This document shows, in pieces, positions 16,688 to 25,471 of a DNA stretch of 64,000 bases; within the stretch, counting starts at the first letter, position 1; the number at the start of each line of letters is the position of its first letter. The stretch is from positions 8,647 to 72,646 of the forward strand of contig DASXVQ010000102.1 in NCBI GenBank assembly GCA_036504155.1, given 5' to 3'. The notes under the pieces are model-generated. The model did no database searches. It had not been told where the DNA came from and saw only the letters and a list, made by a program, of their open reading frames with translations. Position numbers and translations under genes: made by a program. The stretch comes from JACRCT01 sp036504155. Its GTDB lineage: Bacteria > Myxococcota > Myxococcia > Myxococcales > UBA5297.

Positions 16688-18874
16688 ATGCGAAGCCAGG
16701 CCACCGGATGGGTGGGGGCGATTCTCGCGTTGCCGATGCTCTGCGCACTCACCGCCTGCCCGACCCGGCAGGACACGCCCGACGCCGGAGCGCCCGACGG
16801 CAGCAGCGTGGTCGACGGTTGCGACGTCGACTTCAGCTTCCGTCCGACGAGCACCGCGACCAGCGTCTTCGTCGTCGGCGAGTGGGACGACTTCGACCGC
16901 TCCGCCCACGCGCTGACCTCGGACGCCGCCGGCAGCTGGTCGGGGACGGTGAAGGTGCCCATGGGCACCTGGGGCTACTACTTCATCGCCAACGGCGCCG
17001 AGTCGATCGACCCGAACAACCCGGACAAGGGCGCCTGCGGCACGCAGACCTGCTCCATCCTCTCGGCCTGCCTGGTCCCCGGGACGTTCGCGAAGAGGGT
17101 CACCATCCCCGGCGTCGACCCCGGGTCGACCATTACCGTCGAGGGCTCCCTCCGCGAGCCGGACGGGCTGGCCTGGCCCGAGTCCACCTGGCGGCCGCTG
17201 ACGGCCCAGGAGCTGGTGGTCGACAAGACGAGCGTCACGCTCAAGCTGCCCGGCCTCGCCAACGGCAAGTACACGGTGCGGCTCAAGCCGTCGCAGGGCG
17301 AAGAGGTGCTGCTGCCGTTCTGGGTGGAGGAGAAGCCCTTCGATTGGCGCGGCCAGACGATGTACATGCTGATGACCGACCGCTTCCGCGACGGCGAGCC
17401 GGCCAACAACGCGCCGGCCGTCCCCGGCGTGTCCGACTCGGCCCTGTTCCAGGGCGGCGACCTGCAGGGCGTGCAGAAGTCGATCGAGGAGGGCTACTTC
17501 GAGAAGCTGGGGATCAAGTCGATCTGGATCACCCCCTGGCAGACGCAGCCGACCAAGTCCTACGTCGCCGACGACGGGGTGCACCAGGTGACGGGCTACC
17601 ACGGCTACTGGCCGGTGAAGGCCCGCGCCGTGGACACGCGCTACGGCGGCGAGGCGGCGCTGGCGAACATGGTGCGCGCCGCCCACCAGCACGGCATCCG
17701 CATCGTCATGGACACGGTGCTCAACCACGTCAGCATCGAGCACGAGTACTTCGCCGACCCGGCGAAGGCGGGCTGGTTCCGCACCGGCTGCAACTGCGGC
17801 ACGCCCGGCTGCGGCTGGGACGACACCCCCGCCCGCTACTACTGCCTCTTCAACGCCGCGATGCCGGACGTCAACTGGACGGTCCCGGAGGCCAGGCAGC
17901 AGTTCGTCTCCGACGTGCTGTGGTGGATGGACACCTTCGACATCGACGGCCTGCGCATCGACGCCGCCAAGCACATCGAGCCCGAGGGCATCCAGGCGAT
18001 GGCCACCGCGGTGCGCAACCGCTACGAGCGCGCGGGGACCAAGGTCTTCATGTACGGCGAGTCGTACACCGGCAACCTGGACTTCTTGAAGGAGTACATC
18101 GGCGCCGACAGGCTCGACAGCCAGCTCAACTTCCCCATCTACTTCGCCGTCCCCGAGCCCATCTTCGGCCGCGACGAGAAGGGCCTGCAGGCCGCCAAGG
18201 GCACCATCGAGTGGAGCAACGTCACCTTCGACGACTACATGGTGACCTTCATCGGCTCGCACGACGACGCGCGCTTCATGACCAAGGCCGACCCGGGCAC
18301 CCGGGACAAGAAGGGCAACAAGTGGTCGGACCTGCCGGGGATGCCGGCCGACCCGCGCACCTACGACCGCACCTACCTGGCCCTGGCCAACCTGGTCACC
18401 ACCCCCGGCGTGCCGCTGCTGTACTACGGCGACGAGTACGGGGAGTGGGGCGGCTCGGACCCCGACAACCGCCACATGCACAAGGCCGAGGCCACGCTCA
18501 ACGCCGACCAGAAGGGCCTGCTCGAGAAGGTGCGCAAGCTGATGACGGTGCGCTCGCAGCTGCGCGGCCTGGGCCGGGGCAGCTTCCAGACGCTGTGGTG
18601 CAACAGCGAGGCGTGGGGCGACGGCGGAGCCGGCGGCGGGAACCTCTGGGCCTACGCCCGCGTCGACACCGACCCGAAACAGAGCGCGGTGGTCGTCGTC
18701 AGCCTGCGCTACGCGTCCTGGACGGGCATCGGCGTCGCCTTCCCGGCGAACCTGGGCTGGCCGGAGTCCGGGACCGTCGTCGACGCGCTGACCGAGCGCG
18801 AATACGCCTACACCGGCTCCAACGCCACGGTCGACGTGCCCGGCCGCGGCGCCATCATCCTCAAGCTGAAGTAG
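16688..18874 (+). CDS. GH13 alpha-amylase-type lipoprotein with N-terminal beta-sandwich (CBM48/E-set-like)
   Basis: 728 residues from the ATG at 16688. Longer upstream frames are run-on. The signal peptide ends in a lipobox (CALTAC). Residues 45-115 form a small beta-sandwich with the VFVVGEWDDFD pattern of glycogen-binding/isoamylase-N modules, followed by a second sandwich-like stretch up to about 215. The GH13 barrel carries VMDTVLNH, GLRIDAAKHI (nucleophile D425), VFMYGESY (acid E458) and GSHDDARF (D526). A Cys-rich loop (TGCNCGTPGCGW) is inserted after region I. It is the first gene of the plus-strand glucan operon and is 20 bases from the next gene. Likely acts on soluble starch or maltodextrin outside the cytoplasm. 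Confidence 0.93.
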   Translation: MRSQATGWVGAILALPMLCALTACPTRQDTPDAGAPDGSSVVDGCDVDFSFRPTSTATSVFVVGEWDDFDRSAHALTSDAAGSWSGTVKVPMGTWGYYFIANGAESIDPNNPDKGACGTQTCSILSACLVPGTFAKRVTIPGVDPGSTITVEGSLREPDGLAWPESTWRPLTAQELVVDKTSVTLKLPGLANGKYTVRLKPSQGEEVLLPFWVEEKPFDWRGQTMYMLMTDRFRDGEPANNAPAVPGVSDSALFQGGDLQGVQKSIEEGYFEKLGIKSIWITPWQTQPTKSYVADDGVHQVTGYHGYWPVKARAVDTRYGGEAALANMVRAAHQHGIRIVMDTVLNHVSIEHEYFADPAKAGWFRTGCNCGTPGCGWDDTPARYYCLFNAAMPDVNWTVPEARQQFVSDVLWWMDTFDIDGLRIDAAKHIEPEGIQAMATAVRNRYERAGTKVFMYGESYTGNLDFLKEYIGADRLDSQLNFPIYFAVPEPIFGRDEKGLQAAKGTIEWSNVTFDDYMVTFIGSHDDARFMTKADPGTRDKKGNKWSDLPGMPADPRTYDRTYLALANLVTTPGVPLLYYGDEYGEWGGSDPDNRHMHKAEATLNADQKGLLEKVRKLMTVRSQLRGLGRGSFQTLWCNSEAWGDGGAGGGNLWAYARVDTDPKQSAVVVVSLRYASWTGIGVAFPANLGWPESGTVVDALTEREYAYTGSNATVDVPGRGAIILKLK

Positions 18875-18894
18875 CAGGACAGACGGGAGAACGC

Positions 18895-21591
18895 ATGACC
18901 CTCGCAACCCGGGCTCCGTGGTTGGCCGCCGCCGCGCTCGCCGCGGCCGCCCTCACCGGCTGCCCCGACGAGACCAAGCCGCGGCTGTACAAGAGCTACG
19001 AGACGCCGCCCTCCGGCCTGTTCACCGACACCGCCCCGGCGGTGTGGGACCAGACGAACCCGGGCGACAAGCTCGAGGTCACCCAGGACCTCATCGGCCA
19101 GATGAAGCTGCTCGGTCCGCAGCTCGTCTACGAGAAGGACAAGACGGACCCCGCCAAGCTCAGCCTGCGCGGCGTCAACTTCAGCGTCTTCAGCCAGCGC
19201 GCCGAGAAGGTGCGCCTGCTGCTCTTCAACGACCCGAACTCGAACAAGGCGACCCAGCAGTTCGAGATGACGCGGCTGTCGGGCAGCGACGTCTGGAACG
19301 TCTTCGTCGAGGGCGTCGGGCTGGGCCAGTACTACGGCTACGTGGCCTGGGGCCCGAACTGGCGGTTCGACGAGAACTGGTACCCGGGCTCGGTCTTCGG
19401 GTTCCAAAACGACGTCGATGCCGAGGGCAACCGCTTCAACCCGAACAAGCTCCTGTTCGACCCCTACTGCAAGATCTTCAACCGCGGCCACGACTGGAGC
19501 AAGGGCAGCGCCGGCACCGGCCCGGACCGGGTCTCGCTCACCTACGGCGCGGGGATGAAGTGCCGCGTGGTGCAGAGCACCTACACCTGGGGTGACGAGG
19601 AGAAGGCCTGGCGCGAGGGCCGCGACGCCGACTCCGTCGACGGACACCACTGGAACGAGATGGTGGTCTACGAGGTGCACCCGAAGGGGTTCACCGCCAA
19701 CGCGTCCTCGGGGGTGAAGCACTCCGGGACCTTCCGCGGCTTCGGCGAGAAGGCCGCCTACCTCAAGGACCTGGGGATCACCGCCGTCGAGATGCTCCCG
19801 CCGTTCGAGAAGGCGCTCGACGCCGGCTACTGGGGCTACAACACCCTCGGCTTCTTCGCCCCCGAGCACTCCTACCTCTCGCGCAACGAGATGGCGGAGG
19901 GGATCGACGAGTTCAAGTGGATGGTGGAGGAGCTGCACAAGCAGGGGATCGAGGTCATCCTCGACGTGGTCTACAACCACTCGGGCGAGGGCGGCCTCTG
20001 GCGCCAGAAGATCTACAGCGGCCCCATCCCCACCAACCCCACCAACCTGGACCCCATCGAGACCGCGAGCCTGCTCGGCTTCCGCGGCCTGGACAACGCC
20101 CTCTACTACGCGCTGCCGCCCGGCAACGGTCGCGAGTACTGCGACTACACCGGCGTGGGCAACACCATGCGCTGCAACTCCCCGCCCATGCAGCGGTTGA
20201 TCATCGACTCGCTGCGCTACTGGGTCGAGGAGATGCACGTCGACGGCTACCGCTTCGACCTGGCCCCGGCGCTCGGCGGCAAGGACGGTCACTACCTGAC
20301 CTGCCCCACCAGCGCCGACCGCGGCAGCCGCAAGGACTGCGGCCAGAACTCGGACTGCGACCAGAACGAGATCTGCACCTGGGACGGCGGGCGCAACCGC
20401 AACACCTGCGGCAAGGGCGGCATCGACTGGGACGCGGCCTCGACGATGGTGCAGACCATCATCGACGACCCGGTGCTGCAGAAGCACAACACGCGCATCA
20501 TTGCCGAGCCCTGGGGCGCGGGCGGCTACCCGGTGGGCGGCTTCGCGGCCACCAAGAATGCCGACAAGCCCGGGTACGGCTGGGGCGAGTGGAACAACAA
20601 GTTCCGCGACTGGTGGCGCTCCTTCGTCAACCAGGGCTGGGCGCTCAACTCCAAGCAGGACGGCGCGGACGGCGGCTACGTCATCGCCGGCTCCGAGGGA
20701 CTGTTCAAGTGGAACGGCCGCAAGCCCTACCACTCCATCAACTTCGTCACCTGCCACGACGGCATGACGATGTACGACCTCGTCTCCTACAGCGGAAAGG
20801 TCAACGGCTGCGGTCCGCTCAACCCGCGCTGCTGCAGCGACCCCTACAGCTCGTTCTGCCAGGAGGCCGTGAACAGCGGCACCGGCGACAACCGCTGCCG
20901 CGACTGGAAGGGCGGCAGCTGCAACGGCGTCGAGTGCGGCCAGCTCGCCTGCTATTCGGGCGCGTGCGTCGAGGCCGAGCCGGTCAAGCTGCAGATGATG
21001 CGCAACTGGTTCCTGGCCATGGCGTTCAGCCACGGCACTCCGATGATCTTCGGCGGCGACGAGTGGGCCCGCACGCAACTGGGCAACAACAACACCTACA
21101 CGCCCGAGGCGGACAACTCCTACAGCTGGCACGACTGGGGCCAGTGGGAGGCCCAGGACGACCGCTGGCGCCTCAACGACTTCGTCAAGCAGGCGCTGCG
21201 CTTCAGGCGGGAGCACGCCTACGCTTTCGCTCCCAAGGACTACGGCACCTTCCAGGACGCCTACTGGCGCAACGAGGACGGCACGCCGAAGAAAGACGCA
21301 GCCTGGGGCTCGCGCACCCTGATGATCCACTTCTCCGACAAGAGCAAGGGCCCGGAACTGGCCATCCTCATCAACATGGACGAGACCGACAAGAACTTCA
21401 CCCTGCCCACGGGCCGTTCCTGGAAGCGGCTCATCGACACCCAGTACTTCTACGACAGCGCGAGCTACCTCAACGAGAAGAAGGTCTCGCTGCGAAAGAG
21501 CGCCAACGCCACGCTCGATGCGCCCGAGGCCGTGCCCGGCCCCGGGTACGGCGTGAAGAGCCGGACCATCGTCGTCCTGGAGGCCAGGTAA
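18895..21591 (+). CDS. Isoamylase/GlgX-type debranching lipoprotein (GH13)
   Basis: 898 residues from ATG 18895 with GGGAGA upstream; lipobox LTGC. Residues 85-200 form the N-terminal isoamylase sandwich (LRGVNFSVFSQRAEKVRLLLF), which in the family helps grip branched glucan. The barrel has DVVYNHSGEGG (I), GYRFDLAPALG (II, D455), IIAEPWG (III, E538) and VTCHDGMT (IV, D622), the signature of isoamylase and glycogen-debranching enzymes cutting alpha-1,6 links. Two Cys-rich inserts, at about 463-505 and 640-695, are not part of the usual E. coli GlgX. Unlike cytosolic GlgX, this protein is exported and lipidated, fitting extracellular glycogen or amylopectin attack. Its stop is immediately followed by the porin start. 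Confidence 0.93.
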   Translation: MTLATRAPWLAAAALAAAALTGCPDETKPRLYKSYETPPSGLFTDTAPAVWDQTNPGDKLEVTQDLIGQMKLLGPQLVYEKDKTDPAKLSLRGVNFSVFSQRAEKVRLLLFNDPNSNKATQQFEMTRLSGSDVWNVFVEGVGLGQYYGYVAWGPNWRFDENWYPGSVFGFQNDVDAEGNRFNPNKLLFDPYCKIFNRGHDWSKGSAGTGPDRVSLTYGAGMKCRVVQSTYTWGDEEKAWREGRDADSVDGHHWNEMVVYEVHPKGFTANASSGVKHSGTFRGFGEKAAYLKDLGITAVEMLPPFEKALDAGYWGYNTLGFFAPEHSYLSRNEMAEGIDEFKWMVEELHKQGIEVILDVVYNHSGEGGLWRQKIYSGPIPTNPTNLDPIETASLLGFRGLDNALYYALPPGNGREYCDYTGVGNTMRCNSPPMQRLIIDSLRYWVEEMHVDGYRFDLAPALGGKDGHYLTCPTSADRGSRKDCGQNSDCDQNEICTWDGGRNRNTCGKGGIDWDAASTMVQTIIDDPVLQKHNTRIIAEPWGAGGYPVGGFAATKNADKPGYGWGEWNNKFRDWWRSFVNQGWALNSKQDGADGGYVIAGSEGLFKWNGRKPYHSINFVTCHDGMTMYDLVSYSGKVNGCGPLNPRCCSDPYSSFCQEAVNSGTGDNRCRDWKGGSCNGVECGQLACYSGACVEAEPVKLQMMRNWFLAMAFSHGTPMIFGGDEWARTQLGNNNTYTPEADNSYSWHDWGQWEAQDDRWRLNDFVKQALRFRREHAYAFAPKDYGTFQDAYWRNEDGTPKKDAAWGSRTLMIHFSDKSKGPELAILINMDETDKNFTLPTGRSWKRLIDTQYFYDSASYLNEKKVSLRKSANATLDAPEAVPGPGYGVKSRTIVVLEAR

Positions 21592-23118
21592 ATGACCCCC
21601 AGAACCAAGATCGCGTGGGCCGCCGCGCTCTGCACCGCCGCGCTGTCGTCGAGCGCATCGGCCGAGGCGCTGCGCGACCGCTTCAGCGCCGGCGGCTATT
21701 TCCGCATCATGACCCGCCCCGACTTCCAGGGCGGCGCAGCCCAGCTGGGCTACTGGAACCTCTACGGGCGCCTCTTGAACGAGGGGCCCTGGGGCGCGTT
21801 GGAGCTGAAGCTGGACATCGTGCAGAACAACCCGGGCAAGAACGACGCCTGGGCCGCCGTCTTCGCGAAGATCGAGGGCGGCAGCTTCGCCAACACCGAC
21901 ATGGGCAAGGGCAACCTGGGCAACTTCGCCAACACCCAGCTCTACGTGAAGGCCGGCAACATCCTGCTCGAGGGCGTGACCTGGCAAGTGGGCACGCTCT
22001 ACACCTACCCCGGCGACCTCGGGCTGTACGACATGCGACCCGCGGACCTCTTCTGGGACACGGTGGGCCTGTCGGCGACCTGGGACTCCGAGTACGTCCA
22101 GCTGATCCTGGGCGTCGGCGACGCCGGCTTCTCCACCCGCGGCACCAGCTACTCGACCATCCTCACCGGAGGCGGGTTCCTCAAGTTCCACATCAACCAC
22201 TTCGAGCTCGGCGCGGGCGGCCAGTACCGCTACGAGCCGCAGGTGGCGGGCAACAAGAACGCGCCCTATGCCACGACGTTCGACGGCGCGGTCATCCCCT
22301 ACGCGGACTACGCCCGCCACGAGGTGGTCAAGCACTGGCTGGAGGAGAACCCCGGGCAGGCGCTCAACTTCCCCAAGCCCGAGGCCCGCTCCTCGCAGTC
22401 GTGGAAGGCCGTCGGCTACCTGGGCTTCGGCGGGTTCGGGCCGCTGCGCTGGGACAGCTTCTACGTCAACTTCCAGAGGCTGCACCCCGACAACTTCTAC
22501 AAGGAGGCCGTCAACGGGCAGGAGTACACCGTCTACGTCCACGACCTGACCGACGACCGCTACCAGTGGCTGTTGGGGAACGAGATGCAGATCGGCGTCA
22601 TCCCCGACCGCCTCGACGTGGTCTGGGGCGTCGTCTACGGCAAGGCCTTCAACAACGACAAGAAGGCCGCCGACGGCACCGCCCTGAAGATCCCGGGCGA
22701 CGACAGCCGCACCTTCGTCTCCACGGTGCTGCGCCTGCAGGCCTACCTGACCAAGACCGTCCACTTCCTGGCCGAGTCCAGCGTCGCCCAGGAGAAGAGC
22801 GACCTGGGCAACGCCTACCGCAGCCACGCCGACTCGGTGTTCGAGACCATCTCCGCCGACGGGAAGCTGGTGGAGTACGGCGACAGCGACACCCGCACCA
22901 CCTGGCAGCTCAAGGTGGGGCCGGTGCTCAACCCGACCGGCATCGGCATCTTCACCCGGCCGTCGCTGCGCATCCTCTACGGCCTGCAGTATTCCAGCCA
23001 GCAGGCCGCCTACGGCAACTCCTTCGTCCAGTCCCTGGACCAGTACAACGACTTCCCCACGAGCTCCGAGAGCCACTGGCACCACGTGCTCGCCATCGAG
23101 GCCGAAGCATGGTTCTAA
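21592..23118 (+). CDS. Outer-membrane porin, maltoporin-like
   Basis: 508 residues. Cleavable signal peptide (AALSSSASA-EA) and then a long run of alternating beta-strand segments rich in Tyr, Trp and Gly ending in a terminal Phe, the signal recognised by the Bam machinery. Segments such as RPSLRILYGLQYS near the C-terminus and the overall length recall LamB-type sugar porins, but similarity is weak. Its ATG directly follows the debranching-enzyme stop (TAAATG) and its end overlaps the next amylase gene by 10 bases. The position between amylases and an ABC importer makes uptake of malto-oligosaccharides across the outer membrane the best inference. Confidence 0.82.
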   Translation: MTPRTKIAWAAALCTAALSSSASAEALRDRFSAGGYFRIMTRPDFQGGAAQLGYWNLYGRLLNEGPWGALELKLDIVQNNPGKNDAWAAVFAKIEGGSFANTDMGKGNLGNFANTQLYVKAGNILLEGVTWQVGTLYTYPGDLGLYDMRPADLFWDTVGLSATWDSEYVQLILGVGDAGFSTRGTSYSTILTGGGFLKFHINHFELGAGGQYRYEPQVAGNKNAPYATTFDGAVIPYADYARHEVVKHWLEENPGQALNFPKPEARSSQSWKAVGYLGFGGFGPLRWDSFYVNFQRLHPDNFYKEAVNGQEYTVYVHDLTDDRYQWLLGNEMQIGVIPDRLDVVWGVVYGKAFNNDKKAADGTALKIPGDDSRTFVSTVLRLQAYLTKTVHFLAESSVAQEKSDLGNAYRSHADSVFETISADGKLVEYGDSDTRTTWQLKVGPVLNPTGIGIFTRPSLRILYGLQYSSQQAAYGNSFVQSLDQYNDFPTSSESHWHHVLAIEAEAWF

Positions 23119-25439
23119 GAAATCAGAGGGCCGCACGTCTCGCCGCGGCAGCGGGCGCGATGGTCATGGCGGCGGGCTGCCTGCATACGTCCAAGGTCGT
23201 CCACCTGCCGGAGAAGACTCCGGTGGCGGTCGCCTTCGTCCTCGACGGCGAGCACGACTCGGCGGTCTCCGACGTCCCCGAGGCGCTCAAGACCAAGGTC
23301 CTCGAGCAGCTGGCGACGCGAAACCTGGACGCGAAGGTGCTGCCCTTCGACTCCTACGCCAAGCTCTTCGAGCCGGTGCGCGACACGCAGCGGCGGCTCG
23401 CGAAGCTGGCCAACGGCGGCGCGCCGCTGGTCCTGCTGGTCGAGACCAAGGCCGTCTTCTTCTCGCAGCTCAACGGGCGCTATCGCTGGATGATCTACGC
23501 GCGGCTGACCGCGGGGAAGAGGGATGGGGCGGTCGCGCCGCTGACGGTCTCGATGGACCAGTCGGCGTTCGTGGACTTCCAGCACGAGAAGGAGCGGGAG
23601 GCGGTGACCATCGTCGCGCAGGCCGTCGCCGACCGCGTCGGCGCCGTCCTCGACGACTTCCTGGGCGGGGAGGGCGCTGCGAAGCCGGCGGCTCCAGCCT
23701 CGACCCCCGAGGCGGCCACCCCGGCCGCTGCGCCGACCAGCGACGCGCGCCAGTCGGCCATCTACTTCGTGATGGTCGACCGCTTCGCCAACGGCGACCC
23801 GAAGAACGACGGCGCCGTCGACCTGAAGGATCCCGCGGCCTTCCACGGCGGCGACCTGCAGGGCGTCCTCGACCACCTGGACGACCTGAAGGCGATGGGC
23901 GTCGGGACGATCTGGCTCTCGCCGGTCTTCCAGATGCGCACCGAGAAGTTCTTCGGCCACGGCGCCTTCCACGGCTACTGGACGGAGGACCTGACCCGCG
24001 TCGAGCCGCGGTTCGGCGACGTGGCGCTGCTCTCGCGCCTCTCCGCCGAGCTGCACCGGCGCGGCATGCGCCTGATGCTCGACGTGGTCCTCAACCACGT
24101 GGCGATGGACGCGCCGCTGACGAAGGAGAAGCCGGAGTGGTTCCACCGCCAGGGGGCGCTGGCGAACTGGAACGACCCGGTGGAGCTGGTCAACCGCGAC
24201 GTGCACGGGCTGCCCGACCTGGCCCAGGAGCGGGACGACGTCTACGCCTACCTGCTGCAGGCCTCCCTGCGGTGGGTGGAGGAGGTGCGGCCAGATGGCT
24301 TTCGGCTCGACGCGGTCAAGCACGTCCCGCTGGGCTTCTGGGCCCGCTACAACGACGCGGTGCGCGAGAAGGCGGGCCCGCAGTTCCTGATGCTGGGCGA
24401 GATGCTCGACGGCGACGCCGCGACGCTCGCCCGGACGCAGCGCGACGGGAAGTTCGGGGCGATGTTCGACTTCCCGCTCTACTTCGCGCTCGTCGACGTC
24501 TTCTGCCGCGACCAGAGCCCGATGAAGATCGGCGCGGCGCTCTCCGGCGACCGCACCTACGCCGACCCGGACTCGCTGGTGACGCTGCTCGACAACCACG
24601 ACCTGCCGCGCGTGGCCACCGACTGCGGCGGCGACCTGGACAAGGTCCGCCGCGCGCTCACCGTCCAGCTGACCTCCCGCGGCGTCCCCGCGCTGACCTG
24701 GGGCACCGAGGCCGCGCTGCAGGGCGCCAAGGAGCCGGAGAACCGCGGCGACATGAGGTTCGACCTCCAGCCGCTGCGCGCCCACGTCGCCAAGCTCCTG
24801 CAGCTGCGCCGCGAGCACCAGGCGCTGTGGTCCGGCGCCCCGCGGATGCTCGTCGCCCAGGACCAGCTCTTCGCCTACGTGCGCATCGCCAGCGGCGAGG
24901 CGGTGGTCGTCGCGGTGAACCAGGGCCCGGAGCCGGCGATGGTGGGGCTGCCGGCGGACCTGCCCGGGAACGTCCTGGATCTCCTGAAGAACCAGGCGGT
25001 CGCCGGGCGCAAGCTGGAGGTGCCGGGCAAGTCGGTGCGCGTGGCGCTCATCACCCCCGAGGCCAACGGCGGCTTCGCCCAGGTGGCCGAGCGGGCCCAG
25101 GCCCAGTGGCGGCGCGGCGAGGAGAAGCGGGCTGTCGAGATCGAGGCGAGCGGCGCTCCCGCCCAGCCCGGCGACAGCCTCCTTCTCGTCGGCGCGGCGC
25201 CGGAGATGGGCAGCTGGAAGCCGGAGAAGGGCCTGGCGGTGGAGAAGGGCCCCTCGGCGGCGCCCGGGACGGGCTTGGCCCGGGCGAGCCTGCCGGTGGG
25301 CGGCGTGTACGACTTCAAGATGGTGGTGCGCAAGGCAGGCGGCGAGACGGTCTGGCAGGACGGCGGCAACCAGAGTGTGGTCGTCGGCGAGGGCGCCGGG
25401 CCGGTGCGCGCCAAGGTCGCCTGGGCGGCCGGGCGCTAG
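23109..25439 (+). CDS. Lipoprotein with unknown N-domain, GH13 amylase domain and C-terminal CBM20-like starch-binding domain
   Basis: 776 residues from the ATG at 23109, which overlaps the last four codons of the porin. Lipobox AAGC. Residues 25-185 form an unrecognised alpha/beta domain (PVAVAFVLDGEHDS...FLVGAVLDDF region), then an Ala/Pro linker (about 187-212). The GH13 barrel follows: LDVVLNH (I), DGFRLDAVKHV (II, D401), LMLGEML (III, E431) and LLDNHDLPR (IV, D498). From about 677 a CBM20-like domain appears (LLLVGAAPEMGSWKPEK), the common raw-starch-binding module. The four-base-plus overlap suggests translational coupling with the porin. The N-terminal domain is not known to me from amylases and may anchor the enzyme to a partner at the envelope. 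Confidence 0.9.
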   Translation: MVLRNQRAARLAAAAGAMVMAAGCLHTSKVVHLPEKTPVAVAFVLDGEHDSAVSDVPEALKTKVLEQLATRNLDAKVLPFDSYAKLFEPVRDTQRRLAKLANGGAPLVLLVETKAVFFSQLNGRYRWMIYARLTAGKRDGAVAPLTVSMDQSAFVDFQHEKEREAVTIVAQAVADRVGAVLDDFLGGEGAAKPAAPASTPEAATPAAAPTSDARQSAIYFVMVDRFANGDPKNDGAVDLKDPAAFHGGDLQGVLDHLDDLKAMGVGTIWLSPVFQMRTEKFFGHGAFHGYWTEDLTRVEPRFGDVALLSRLSAELHRRGMRLMLDVVLNHVAMDAPLTKEKPEWFHRQGALANWNDPVELVNRDVHGLPDLAQERDDVYAYLLQASLRWVEEVRPDGFRLDAVKHVPLGFWARYNDAVREKAGPQFLMLGEMLDGDAATLARTQRDGKFGAMFDFPLYFALVDVFCRDQSPMKIGAALSGDRTYADPDSLVTLLDNHDLPRVATDCGGDLDKVRRALTVQLTSRGVPALTWGTEAALQGAKEPENRGDMRFDLQPLRAHVAKLLQLRREHQALWSGAPRMLVAQDQLFAYVRIASGEAVVVAVNQGPEPAMVGLPADLPGNVLDLLKNQAVAGRKLEVPGKSVRVALITPEANGGFAQVAERAQAQWRRGEEKRAVEIEASGAPAQPGDSLLLVGAAPEMGSWKPEKGLAVEKGPSAAPGTGLARASLPVGGVYDFKMVVRKAGGETVWQDGGNQSVVVGEGAGPVRAKVAWAAGR

Positions 25440-25471
25440 ACGTGGATTCGATGTCGCGGAGGTCGAGGATC

